The translations under genes were made by a program, and so were the position numbers. Below, in pieces: positions 9,856-20,188 of a stretch of DNA of 64,000 bases; the first letter of the stretch is position 1, and every line of letters begins with the position of its first letter. This stretch comes from Deltaproteobacteria bacterium (GTDB lineage: Bacteria; Lernaellota; Lernaellaia; JACKCT01). The notes below the pieces were generated by a model, which saw nothing but the letters and a program-made list of their open reading frames with translations, did not search any database and had not been told where the DNA came from. The DNA lies in NCBI GenBank assembly GCA_027493875.1, contig JAOSJX010000024.1, positions 175,506-239,505 of the forward strand. Reading direction: 5' to 3'.

Positions 9856-12800
9856 TTGGCCCGCATATGCGCTCGAGCGGATTCGGCAACTGATCGGCCG
9901 GCCGGGCTCCGGGGAGACCCGCGCCGTGGCCGAAGGCAACCCGGTTCTGACGACCGGCGCGCTCGGCGTGCTGGCGACGGAATCGATGATCGGCGAAGTG
10001 CTGTGCCGGCACGTCCCAACGGCGGGCCTGGCGGAATGGCGGCGCGGTACGGACCGCAATGCCTTCGGCGCGACGGTATCGGAAGTTTCCGCCGGGGACG
10101 CGCGCGCGGTGTTCTCCACCGCCGCCGGGCTGACGATGAGCGGCCAGCGCGCGGTGGCGATGGTCGCCGGCGACCGACTGGCGCAGATGCACGATCAGCT
10201 CTTCGCGGCGGCGGGCCGGCGTTTGCCGCTGGTGATCCAGGTGGCGAACCGCGCCATGCCGCGCCAAGGCGCCGCGCCCGGCACGGGCCACGAAGGACTT
10301 CACGCCGTCGCCGACACCGGCGCGTTCATCGCCGTCGCCCGCAACGCGCAGCACGCGGTCGACCTGACGCTCGTCGCGCGGCGCCTCGCGGAACTGAGTT
10401 TAACCCCCGGCGTCGTCGCGATGGACGGCGGCGAGACCGCGTTCGCCGCGCAGGATTTCTTCCTGCCGGACGAAAAACCGTGCGCGAATTTCTCGGCGAG
10501 CCGTTCGCGGCGATCGAGGGGCTTCCCGAAAGTCAGGACATGCTCTTCGGCGGCCGGCGGCGGCACGTGCCGCGTTGGTTCAGCCTGGAGCGCCCCGTGG
10601 CGACGGGCCTGAACGAACCGGCCCGCGAATACGCCATGGGCGTCGTCGGCCAGCGCGAATTGTTCGCGTCCGACGTCGCGCGTCTCGCCCGCGAGACCAT
10701 GGACGCGTTCGCCGCGCGCACCGGCCGGGCGTTGGGATTCGTCCGCCCGCATCGTCTTGAAAAAGCCAAGCACGTCGTCGTGGGCCTGGGCGCCGCCGCG
10801 GAAACGGTCGAGTCCGTCGTCGACGCGTTGCGAAGCAAGAAGGAATCGGCCGGTTCGCTGGCGATCGAGTGGTTGCGGCCTTTTCCCGCGAAAGAAATCC
10901 GCGATGCGCTCGCCGGCGCGGACATCGTCACGGTCATCGAGCGCGGCGAAGACGTCCTTTCCGCCGATCGCCCGCTGCTGCGGGAGGTCCGCTCGGCGCT
11001 CGCCGGCCGCGAGGTTCGCGTCCTGTCCGCGACGGCCGGCCTCGGCGGGGCGCCGATCGTCGCGGCGGACATCACGGCGGTTTTCGAGAACATGAAAAGC
11101 GCGGAGCCGCGCGAACGCCTGCATCTCGGCCTCGAACGCGTGACGGTCGGCGGCGCCAATCTTCCGAACCGCGACGTGCTGCTCTCCGCCGTTCGTCGCC
11201 GGTTCCCGCATCTCGACAAAGCCGCACCGCCGGTGGTCGAGGCGCCGGACCTTCGCCCCGACGGCGCGCGGACGATCGTGATCGTCGCCCGCGAGCCGGT
11301 GGATACGGCGGAGGTGCTGACCGCCGCGGCGAACGCGCTGGCGAAGTCCGCGGGGACGCACGTCCGCAGCCGGTCCCTCGTGCTGGAAGACGGCGTGTGG
11401 ATCGGCCGCGTGACCTGCGCGCCCGCGCCGTTCAACGATCCCGGCGACCGGACGACGGTGGACGCGCTGCTCGTCGCGCACGCGGCGATGCCCGCGTATT
11501 TCGACGCGACCGAAGACCTTGTGAGCGGCGGGCTGATCGTGCTGGGCGAGGGCGTATCGTTCGACGTTATCGCGGCACGCGCGAGAGGAGAAAGGACGAA
11601 AGAGCGTCTTGCCGGCTTCCCGCGTTCTTTGCGGCAACGATGCCTTGGAAAAACTGGCGGCGGCGGCAAGCACGGCCCTGGGGGTGGCGAAACCGATTTG
11701 AAACCGGTCGACGCGCCGGCAGGGGACAGGGCCGGAGCCGCCGCCCGTCCCGCCCGAGACGCCGGAAGCCTGGCCGAGCGGACGGACGTCCGTTACGACA
11801 GCCCCGCGCGTTTTGGAACGAGGTTGTCCAGCCGCGGATTTTGGGCGCGGCGCCGGAGGCGGTGCCCGATCCCTACCTCACCGTCGGAACGGTTCCCGCC
11901 GGCACCGCGCCGCTGCGCGACCGCATGGCCAGCGGCGCGACCATCCCGGTGCTCGATCCGAATCTGTGCACCGCGTGCGGCGATTGTTGGACCGCGTGCC
12001 CCGACGCGTCGATCGGGCCGGTCGCCCTCGGCACCGAAACCATGTTGACGGCGTCCGTGGAAGCGGAACGGCCCCGCCGTCGAAAAGCTCAAGCGTTCGT
12101 TCAAGCAACTCGCGGCGCATTTGGACAAAAAACTCGCCGACACCGGCGCGCGGTCTCTGTCGCGCGCCGATCTCGACGAAGGTTTCAACTGGCTCGTCGA
12201 AAAGTTGGGCGCCGAGGGCGACGAGAAAGAAACGATGGCCGCGGCCTTCGCCGGGGCGGCGGATAAGATCGGGCGTCTCCCGGTGGCCGTCGCGCCGGTG
12301 CTTTTCCACGACGCGCACAAAGCGTCGCGCGGAAGCGGCTTGCTTCTCGGCTTGGCGATCGATCCCACCGCCTGCCAGGCCTGCCGGATTTGCGCTCGGT
12401 CTGCCCGACCGACGCGCTGACCATTATGCCGCGCACGCAAAAGAACGCGCCGCCGCGTCGGCCGCGGCGTGGAGCGTGTGGGAATCGCTGCCGGACACCG
12501 CGGGTGCGGACATCGAAAAAGGCCGCCGCGCGTCCCGAAATCGGCCCGATGCCGGCACTGCTTCTCTCGCGCCACACGTTGCTGGCGATGCCCGGCGGCG
12601 ACGTCGCCGAACCGGGATCGGGTGAGCGCTTGGCGATCCGCCTGACCGCCGCCGTGGTCGAATACGAGGTGCAACGCGCCATGATCGAACTCGGCGCCCG
12701 GTTGGAAGAGCTCGATCGCGGCCTGCGCGAACGCGTCGGCCGCGAGGTCACGGACGCGGTCCCCGTAGACGATCTGCAGGCGCTCGACGACGCGGCCTCG

Positions 12801-14033
12801 CACACGCGCGGCGCGGTGACGACGGTGGCGGAGCTTGTCGATTCGCTGGAGGATGCCGGACAAACGGCGACGGTCGACGCCGGACGCCTGCGCACTTTGG
12901 CGCGGCTCGCGCAAGCGGTCGCCGACGAACGGAGACGTTTGCTGCACGGACCCGGCGGCGCGGGCCGTGCGCGTTTCGGCGTCGTGCTCGGCGGCGAACT
13001 GACGGCAAGTTGGATGGCGCGTTTTCCGCACCATCCCGTTCACGCGCCGCTCACCGTGGACCTGGGCGACGCGGGCGCGATGGCCGAGGGTTTGGTCGAG
13101 GGGCAGGTCCGCGAATCGCTCGAAACCCTGCGTCTGCTGCGCCGCGGCGAGCTGTGGCGCGAGGGCGCGGCCGACCGCGCCAAGCGGGAAACGCAGGCGA
13201 CGGAACTTTCGTGGAGCGATCTCACCGACGAAGAGCGCGCGACCGTTCCGCCGCTCCTGCTCATCGGCGACGCCGAAACGTTGTGCGGATCGAACCTCGC
13301 CGGCGTCTCGCGGCTTCTGACCGGCGACCTGCCCGTCAAACTTCTCGTACTCGACGGTCACGCCCCGCGCACGCGCGGCGGCGATCCGGCCTTCCTGGCG
13401 CTCGCGCACCGCACCGCGTTCGTCGCGTCCGTTTCCGTCGCGTCTCCGGATCATCTGATGACGCAGGTCCAAAAGGCGCTGCGTTTTCCGGGACCGGCGC
13501 TCCTCCATGTTCATGCCCCAAGCCCGCGCCGCCACGGCTACGAAACGTCGGATACGTTTGCGCGCGCGAGCCTCGCGGTCCGCAGCCGCGTGCACCCTTT
13601 GCTGACCTACGATCCGAGCGTCGACGGGGTTTTCGGCGCGAAGCTGCGCCTCGACGACAATCCGGAGCCGGATAAGGATTGGATCGATGACGGCGGCGAA
13701 AAGCTCACGCCCGAAAAATGGTGCGCGGGCGAGGCGCGCTTCGGAAAGGGCAACGGCATCGAGGCCTTCGCGAAAGAGCGGACGAGTTTTTGGCGCATGC
13801 TTCAGGAGCTGGCCGGCGTGCGGACGCCGTTCACCGATGTTGTGCGCGAACAGGTCCGCAAGGAACTGGAAAAGGATCACGCCGCCGAGCTGGCGGCCCT
13901 GCGCGCCGAGCATGAGAAGAAGCTGGCGACCGTCGACGTCGATCAGGCGGAGCGGCTTCGCCGCCGGTTGCTGGAACTGGCCGCCAGCGCGAAACCGCGC
14001 GCCGCGGTGGACGAACCGGCGGGAGGGGATTGA
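9848..14033 (+). CDS. Giant PFOR-like protein 2 with 2[4Fe-4S] domain, TPP site lost
   Basis: About 1,390 residues after repair of at least six frame breaks (for example near 10480, 11590, 11800, 12065, 12400 and 12460). GTG 9848 follows AGGAGG. The domain order is that of PFOR. Domain I has EVSAGDARAVFSTAAGLTMSG. Domain II (10740-11090) has the characteristic IEWLRPFPAKEI. A gamma-like part (11270-11560) has DALLVAHAAMPAYFDATEDL. A two-cluster ferredoxin domain follows (LCTACGDCWTACPDASI; CQACRICA then VCPTDAL), and then the pseudo-TPP domain. There GDAETLCGSNLAG stands where PFOR has GDGWAYDIGYGG, and DGHAPRTRGG replaces DTEVYSNTGG, so the Mg/TPP-binding Asn is lost. The CxGC-type proximal cluster motif is also absent. 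A charged coiled coil ends the protein (13780-13990) and contains WRMLQELAG. An electron conduit to RnfB/RnfC is more likely than 2-oxoacid oxidation. Confidence 0.75.
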
Positions 14034-15370
14034 TGGTCCAGCCCGTCGACCACGCGCGGGGCACGTTCCGGCACGGCGTTCATCCCGGCGAGTACAAAGA
14101 CGCCACGAACTGCCTTCCCATCGAACGCATGCCGTTCGTCGACGAACTGGTTTTGCCGCTGGCGCAAAATATCGGCGCGCCGAGCGTGGCGGTGGTCGAG
14201 CCCGGCCAGCGCGTCGCGCGCGGGCAAAAAAATCGCGCGGCCCGGCGGTTTCGTATCGGTCGCCTTGCACGCCCCGGCGGCGGGCACCATCAGCGCGATT
14301 GAATTGCGGCCCACCGCGAACGGCCGGCGCGAACGGGCCATCGTTTTGAAAACGGATCCGTACGCGGCGGGCGAGATCGCCTACGACCGTCCGCCCGACC
14401 AAAGCTCCCTGACCACCGCGGAGTTTATCCAGTGGGTGCAGGACGCCGGGTTCGTCGGTCTCGGCGGCGCGGCCTTCCCCACGCACGTCAAACTCAGCGT
14501 GCCGGAAGGCAAGAATGTGAAATTCGTGGTCGCCAACGGCTGCGAATGCGAACCCTATCTCACGTGCGATCACCGCATCATGGCCGAGCGCGCCGCGCAG
14601 GTCGTGCGCGGATTACGTTTGATGATGGCGCGACTCGGGGTGTCGCGGGGGTACATCGGGGTCGAGGACAACAAGCCGGACGCCATCGAAGCGCTCAAAC
14701 ACGCGGTGGGCGGCGACGCGGGGATCGAGGTCATCGCCCTGCACGTCAAATATCCGCAAGGCGCGGAGAAGATGCTCATCGACGCCATCTTCCGCCGCGA
14801 GGTTCCCAGCGGAAAATTGCCGCTCGATCTGGAAATGGTCGTGCAAAACGTCGGCACGATCGCGGGGCTGGCGGATCTTTTCGACAAAGGCATTCCGCTG
14901 ATCGAACGCGTCGTCACCGTGACCGGTCCCGGCATTCGCCGCCCGGCCAACGTGCTCGTCCCGCTCGGCACGCCGATCGGCGCGGTCATCGACCATTGCG
15001 GCGGCCTCTTGCCGGAAACGCGGCAGCTCATCGTCGGCGGCCCGATGATGGGGATGGCGCAAAAAGAGCCTCGACGTCCCCGTCGTTAAAGGGACGTCCG
15101 GGATCGTCGCGTTTACGAACGTTTCGCCGCGCGCCGGCATCGAGCAACCGTGCATCCGCTGCGGGCGCTGCCTCGAAGCGTGCCCGATGTTTCTCAATCC
15201 GTCGCGTCTCGCCGTCCTCGCGCGTTCCGAGCGCCCGGAGGATGGAAGCGATGCACATCGCCGATTGCTTCGAGTGCGCGAGTTGCTCGTTCGTTTGTCC
15301 CTCCTCGATCCCGCTGGTCCAACTCATGCGCGTGGGCAAGGGCCTCGTGCGGCAGAAGAACGCAAGCTGA
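14033..15370 (+). CDS. rnfC: Electron transport complex subunit RnfC, frameshifted
   Basis: Peripheral NADH- and FMN-binding subunit with two 4Fe-4S clusters. ATG 14033 overlaps the stop of the preceding gene (TGATG). The sequence starts RGTFRHGVHPGEYKDATN, the usual RnfC opening. It continues with GFVGLGGAAFPTHVKLS (nucleotide-binding region) and NGCECEPYLTCDHR, and ends with two cluster motifs, CIRCGRCLEACPM and CFECASCSFVCPSSIPL. Breaks lie near 14226 (seven A, six expected), 15062 (five A, four expected) and about 15240; the repaired length is about 445 residues. The gene is complete apart from these. It is transcribed with the flanking rnfD. Confidence 0.9.
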
Positions 15371-16365
15371 TGACGAAGACCCGCCCGCTTGTTATTTCCA
15401 CCGCGCCTTTCGACCGGCAGGAGCACCACCAACCGGATGATGGCCGAGGTGCTGATCGCCCTCGTGCCCGTCGCGGCGGCCGCCATTTATTTTTTCGGCG
15501 TCGTCGCGATTCTCGTTCCGGCGGCGTCCACGCTCGGTGCGTGCGCGGTCGAATGGCTCGCGGGCGACCGGCGGGGCTGGGCTCCCTGCGCGACGGCAGC
15601 GCGGCACTGACGGGATTGCTTCTGGCATATACACTCCCGCCGGGCATCGCGCTGTGGATCGCGTTTCTCGGCGGCGCCGTGGCGGTCGGGCTGGGCAAGG
15701 CGATCTGGGGCGGCCTCGGCCAGAACATTTTCAATCCCGCGCTCGTCGGCCGCGCGTTTTTGCAGGCCGCGTTTCCCACGGTCATGACGACGTGGACCGC
15801 GCCGGGCCAGGGCTTCTTCCACCTGTCCGGCACGACCTTCGCCGCGCCGCTCATGCACGGAAAGGTCGATGCGGTCACGGCCGCGACGGCATTGGGCCGC
15901 CTGAAGTTTCAGCACGATCTGACCGCCTTGGATCTTTCGCCGCTGTTCTGGGGCAACACCGGCGGGTCGCTCGGCGAAACGAGCGCGATCGTGCTGCTGG
16001 CCGCCGCGGTTTTCCTGATCGCGCGGCGCACGTTCGATTGGCGCCTTTTCGTTTCGACTCTCGCCGGCGCCGCGGCCGTTTCCGGCGCGCTCTTCGTCGT
16101 CAACGCGGACAAATTTCCGAATCCGCTTTTCATGATCGTTTCCGGCGGCCTCATGTTCGGCGCCGTCTTCATGGTCACCGATCCGGTGACCACGCCGATT
16201 ACGCCGAAAGGCGCGTGGATCTACGGCCTCGGCGTGGGACTTCTCGTCGTCATTATCCGCCTCTTCGGCGGTTTGCCCGAGTCGGTGATGTATTCGATTC
16301 TGCTCATGAACGCGGTTACGCCGCACATCAACCGCAAGACGCAGCCGCGTCGCTTCGGAGGCTGA
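15370..16365 (+). CDS. rnfD: Electron transport complex subunit RnfD, frameshifted near start
   Basis: Integral membrane subunit carrying covalent FMN. ATG 15370 overlaps the rnfC stop by one base. The first 17 residues and the next helices lie in three frames (breaks near 15420 and 15575). From GSLRDGSAALTGLLLAY onward the frame is continuous, with helices typical of RnfD, GQNIFNPALVGRAFL, DAVTAATAL as the likely FMN-threonine site, GGSLGETSAIVLL and TDPVTTPITPKG. About 330 residues, normal for the family. Confidence 0.9.
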   Translation: MTKTRPLVISTAPFDRQEHHQPDDGRGADRPRARRGGRHLFFRRRRDSRSGGVHARCVRGRMARGRPAGLGSLRDGSAALTGLLLAYTLPPGIALWIAFLGGAVAVGLGKAIWGGLGQNIFNPALVGRAFLQAAFPTVMTTWTAPGQGFFHLSGTTFAAPLMHGKVDAVTAATALGRLKFQHDLTALDLSPLFWGNTGGSLGETSAIVLLAAAVFLIARRTFDWRLFVSTLAGAAAVSGALFVVNADKFPNPLFMIVSGGLMFGAVFMVTDPVTTPITPKGAWIYGLGVGLLVVIIRLFGGLPESVMYSILLMNAVTPHINRKTQPRRFGG

Positions 16366-16367
16366 CG

Positions 16368-17005
16368 GTGTCCGATAAACCCGCCGCCGCCGAACCGAGC
16401 TTTGTTCGCCTTGCCGCGACGCTGGCCGTGGCCGGTCTCGTCTCCGGCGTCATTCTCGCGAGCCTGTACACGGCGACGCTGCCGAAGATCAAAGCCAACC
16501 GCCGCGCGGTGCTCGAAGCGGCGATTTTCAACGTCCTGCCGGGAACGAAAACCTTCGAGCCGATGGTCGCGGGGACGGACGGCGTCGCCGCGTATCAAGG
16601 ACCGGAAGGCGACGAACCGGCGGATCGTTCGGTTTACGCGGGGCGCGACGCGGACGGAAAACTCACCGGCTATGCCGTCCCCGCGGAAGGCCCCGGTTTT
16701 CAGGAAGCGATCAGCATGCTTTACGGATTCGACCCCGAGCGGCGCGTCGTCACCGGGCTGGCCGTTTTGGGCCAGCGCGAAACGCCGGGGCTCGGCGATA
16801 AAATCGAAAACGATCCGGCGTTCCACGCGTGCTTTAAGGAGCTCGCGGTCGAGCCGTCCGTCGTGCTCGTGCGGGGCGGGCGGAAATCGCCCAACGAGGT
16901 GGACGGCATCAGCGGCGCGACCATCTCGTCGGAAGCGATCGTGAAAACGATGAACAAGAGCCTGGAAAGGTGGAAATCTCTGCTGGCGCCGGAGGGGGAA
17001 GGAAT
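16368..17005 (+). CDS. rnfG: Electron transport complex subunit RnfG
   Basis: Periplasm-facing subunit with covalent FMN. GTG 16368 lies three bases after the rnfD stop. One N-terminal membrane helix (LAATLAVAGLVSGVILASL) is followed by an FMN-binding domain: VLGQRETPGLGDKI and, near the end, DGISGATISSEAIV with the SGAT flavinylation motif. In the assembled sequence the frame runs on without a stop into rnfE. Dropping one G from the G5 run at 16993-16997 would create a TAA at 17003-17005 just before the rnfE start, so a separate rnfG is assumed. Confidence 0.88.
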
Positions 17006-17006
17006 A

Positions 17007-17670
17007 ATGACGGCGGGCGACAAAGAACACACCGCGTACGCCGAATTCGCCAAGGGGCTTTGGGAGCAAAATCCGGTTTTTGTGGCGCTGCTGGGCCTGT
17101 GCCCGTCGCTGGCGGTCACCAACAACCCTCATGAACGGTTTGGTGATGGGGTTGGCGACCTGCTTCGTGCTCATCGGGTCGAGCCTGTTCATCTCGCTGC
17201 TTCGCCGCGCGATTCCCAAAGCCGTGCGCATCTCCACCTACATCATCGTCATCGCCACCTTCGTCACCACCGTCGATTTTATTCTGGAAGCCACGATGCC
17301 CGCGGCGCACAAAGCCCTCGGCGCGTTTCTCTCGCTCATCGTCGTGAACTGCCTCATCCTCGGACGGCAGGAGGCTTTCGCGTCGAAAAACCCGGTCGGG
17401 CTGTCGATCGCCGACGCGGCGGGCATGGCCTCCGGCTTCACCATCACGCTCGTCATCATCGGCGGCCTCCGCGAAATTCTGGGGTCGGGGACGCTCGCCG
17501 GCGTTTCCCTCTTTGGAAGCAACTTCGAGCCCTGGGTCATCATGAAGCTGCCGCCGGGCGGCTTTCTCACCCTCGGCGTGCTTCTGATCGTGCTGGCGCG
17601 CTTCAAGGACGCCAAGGCGCGCCGCGCCGCGAAAGACGCCGCGCCCGAGGGCGCGGAGGAGGCGGCGTAA
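17007..17670 (+). CDS. rnfE: Electron transport complex subunit RnfE, one frameshift
   Basis: Six-helix inner-membrane subunit that pairs with RnfA and holds half of the intramembrane iron-sulfur site. ATG 17007 is preceded by GGAGGGGGAAGG. The N-terminus [20 protein letters not shown] carries the conserved Cys; the second conserved Cys is in VVNCLILG. The frame changes near 17125 (CCC where CC is expected, restoring [13 protein letters not shown]). The Ala/Lys-rich tail ends in a TAA whose last base is the first base of rnfA. Confidence 0.9.
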
Positions 17671-18254
17671 TGCAGCAATACATCTGGCTTTTCGCGTCCG
17701 CCTCGGTCATCAACAATTTCACGCTGGCCTACTTCCTCGGCCTCTGTCCCTTCTTCGGCGTCAGCCAGCGCATCGACACGGCCCTGCGCCTCGGCCTCGC
17801 CAACATCTTCGTCCTCGTCATCACGTCGATCAGCGCGTGGCTGCTCAACACGTTCGTGCTGCCCTACGCGCCGTACTTGAAGCTCATCGCATTTATCGTC
17901 GCCATCGCGAGCACGGTGCAGCTCGTCGAGATGATCATCAAAAACTCAGCCCGGCGCTTTTCCGTGCGCTCGGCATTTTTCTGCCGCTCATTACCACCAA
18001 TTGCGCCATCCTCGGCCTCGCGCTTTTCCAAACGAACCGCGGCTACAACTTTTTTGGAAGGCGTGGTGTACGCGGCGGGCGCGGGCGTCGGCCTGACGCT
18101 CGCCCTCGTGCTCATGGCGGCGATCCGCGAGGAAAACGAACTCTCGTCCATCCCGAATTGGGTGCGCGGCGCGGCCATGAGCTTCTTCATCGCCGGCATT
18201 TTGTCCATGGCGTTCATGGGCTTCGCCGGTCTGTTCCGGGAGCTCGGCGGATGA
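17670..18254 (+). CDS. rnfA: Electron transport complex subunit RnfA, paired frameshifts
   Basis: Six-helix membrane partner of RnfE. The sequence [19 protein letters not shown] contains the first conserved Cys. About 110 bases (17940-18050) are read out of frame in the assembled sequence; the alternative frame there gives [25 protein letters not shown], which carries the second conserved Cys. The two errors (A-run at 17940, T-run at 18047) cancel, so the main frame looks open but is wrong in the middle. About 193 residues, as expected. The stop overlaps the start of the next gene as ATGA. Confidence 0.9.
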   Translation: MQQYIWLFASASVINNFTLAYFLGLCPFFGVSQRIDTALRLGLANIFVLVITSISAWLLNTFVLPYAPYLKLIAFIVAIASTVQLVEMIIKNSARRFSVRSAFFCRSLPPIAPSSASRFSKRTAATTFLEGVVYAAGAGVGLTLALVLMAAIREENELSSIPNWVRGAAMSFFIAGILSMAFMGFAGLFRELGG

Positions 18255-18460
18255 CGCACGTCCTGGCCATCCTCGGCTTCGCCGCCTTGTGCGTGCTGTG
18301 GGTCGGGCTCCAACGCCTCTCCGGCGACGGCGGCGAACACGGCGACGAATCCGCCACCGCCGGCACCTGCGGCTTCTGCGGACGCAAAGCGCTCGAGCAG
18401 TCCTGCGACAAAGCCGTCTGCCCGAACCGCGGCTCCGCCTTGCACTCGGATACCCATTAG
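18251..18460 (+). CDS. Small membrane protein with four cysteines, NqrM-like in layout
   Basis: Sixty-nine residues: an N-terminal membrane helix ([20 protein letters not shown]), a short acidic linker and a C-terminal motif [18 protein letters not shown]. It overlaps rnfA (ATGA), so the two are probably translationally coupled. The layout of one helix plus a short Cys-rich tail resembles NqrM/DUF539, which delivers iron to the Cys cage of Na+-NQR, the relative of Rnf. I infer a maturation factor for the RnfA/RnfE iron site. The Cys spacing is not identical to NqrM as I know it, so homology is unproven. Confidence 0.6.
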   Translation: MTHVLAILGFAALCVLWVGLQRLSGDGGEHGDESATAGTCGFCGRKALEQSCDKAVCPNRGSALHSDTH

Positions 18461-18468
18461 GAAAAAAT

Positions 18469-18485
18469 CCCCGGGAAACCCGGGG
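18469..18485. terminator. GC hairpin after the rnf operon, possible terminator
   Basis: CCCCGGG-AAA-CCCGGGG forms a perfect seven-pair stem directly after the last operon gene. A run of six A precedes it, so the U-tract would follow the hairpin only on the minus strand. On the plus strand it may still act as a processing or stability element. Confidence 0.4.
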
Positions 18486-18534
18486 ACGCGGCCTGCGGAA
18501 AAACCCGCCGACGCCATTCAAGAATCCTAGCTTC

Positions 18535-20188
18535 AAACGCAAAGCGGCGATTCTCGCGGGGGTTGCGGTCCTTCTGTTCGTCCGGTGCGTTGTTTATTAC
18601 CGGACCGATATCGCGCAAAAACTGCGCGCCGTTCTCGACATCAATCCGCGCATGCAGATCGACAACCTGCTTCAATTCGACTACCTCGCGGTGATTCTGG
18701 CGGTCGCCGGATGCGTCGCGTGTGTTTATTTTTTTCTGGCGCGCCCGAAAAAGCGCGCCGTCCCGTTCTTACCTTCGCGGCCGCGTTACCGGTCTTCTCC
18801 TACGGGCTATTGATTCTCCCGTACCTTCTCTACGCTTGGGGCAAACCGGTTCTCAAAGATTACTACCTGCTCTTTGCGCGGCCGGAGTACGTCCGCGAGA
18901 CGTTGTTCGTCGCGTTTTGCCTTTCGTTGTCGCTTGCCGACACGGCCGCGCGGCCGAAGCGCCGCCCTTGGTGGAGGCTCGTCTATCTCGCCGTTCCTTT
19001 CCGCCGCTTTGGTGGAACACCGCGGTCCGCCTATGGCCGTCGCGCATGTGGGCGTTTTGGAAAGCGCCGCTCGTATTGTTGTCCTTCGTCCCCGTGGTCC
19101 TGGCGTTTTTATCGCACCCGTTACGCCTACCCGAACTCGACGCGGTGATCGAGGCCGACGTTCTTCGCCGCGTGCCGCATCGAATTCTGGAAAACTGCTC
19201 GCCCGGCTATCAAATCACGCCCGCGCCGGACGGCGAAACCGTTTTCATCAACTGCGTGCGAAAACTTGCGCGCTTTGAAAAGCGGGACGGCCGTTGGACG
19301 GAAACCGCAAGTTACGATCCGCACGGGGAGTGGGACGAAGCGGCGTTCGATTTCGAGGCGCATCGGGCCTACTTGTACATCGGCGGCGACCGGCGGATGG
19401 AAACGATCGACCTCGACACCATGACGGCGGTTCGCTCGATGGAGCTTGATGAAAATGTTTTCCGCCCGCGCCACACGGGAATTTATCAGGCGATCGACGA
19501 GGATTCGAATCGCTTGTTTCTCGGAGAGAACAACGGTCTCGTGGCGGCGCTGCGTACCGACGACCTTTCCAAAATCGCGGGCCGACTGGCCGTGCCGGAA
19601 GACGACACCGTTTGGCGCGTTCTCTTCGCGGAGTCGAGAAACGAGCTTTACGTTCTCGCCGAGCACGCGCTTCTCGTCCTTGACGGCGACGATCTGAGCG
19701 TGCGGCGCCGCGCCGATTTCACGGACGCCGCGGTGGACATGCTTTTGGACGAATCGTCGGGCTCCGTGTTCGTGAGTTTTCCCGCGGCGATGAGGGTTCA
19801 CCGCTATGACGCGGCGACCTTCGAAAATCTCGAACGCTTTCCGGCCCCCGCGGCGGTGCGCGCCCTCGCCGTGGACCATGCGCGGCAGTGGCTCGTCATG
19901 GCGTCATACAACGGCGTCGTCAGTGTTCGCGAGGTGCGTACGCGCCGGCTCATCAAACGCTTCCGTGTGCCTCCGATCGTCCGCCGCATCGCGCTCTTCC
20001 CTGAAAACGGAACGATGATCGTCACCTCCGGCAAGAATCCCGCGCTGGAAGTGAACTATGCGGATTTCGATCCGCCGTTCGATCTCACCGACTTGATGCT
20101 TCGCTGGTCGGAAAGGGCGTTCAGGTTTTTTTCGTTGTCACACGGGAGCGACGGTCACCAGCGTGGACTTGAAGGCCGGGGTCCGTGA
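18535..20188 (+). CDS. Membrane protein with C-terminal beta-propeller, broken, start unclear
   Basis: Three frames together encode several membrane helices (AAILAGVAVLLFVRC, YLAVILAVAGCVACVYFFLA, ALPVFSYGLLILPYLLYAW, WKAPLVLLSFVPVVLAFL). From about 19140 there is a soluble domain of repeated strands (LYIGGDRRMETIDLDTMT, LFLGENNGLVAALRTDD, ARQWLVMASYNGVVSVREV) typical of YVTN/WD-like beta-propellers. Breaks are near 18755 and 18995. No convincing ATG, GTG or TTG precedes the first helix, so the start given is approximate. The 3' end overlaps the opposite-strand gene by about 50 bases, which may reflect one more error in the T7 run near 20126. I do not recognise the family. Confidence 0.6.

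Noticed and set aside
11793..14573. 926-residue ORF antisense to PFOR-like 2 and rnfC
   Set aside because: Arg/Ala-rich with no domain, while the plus strand has clear Fe-S and RnfC motifs.
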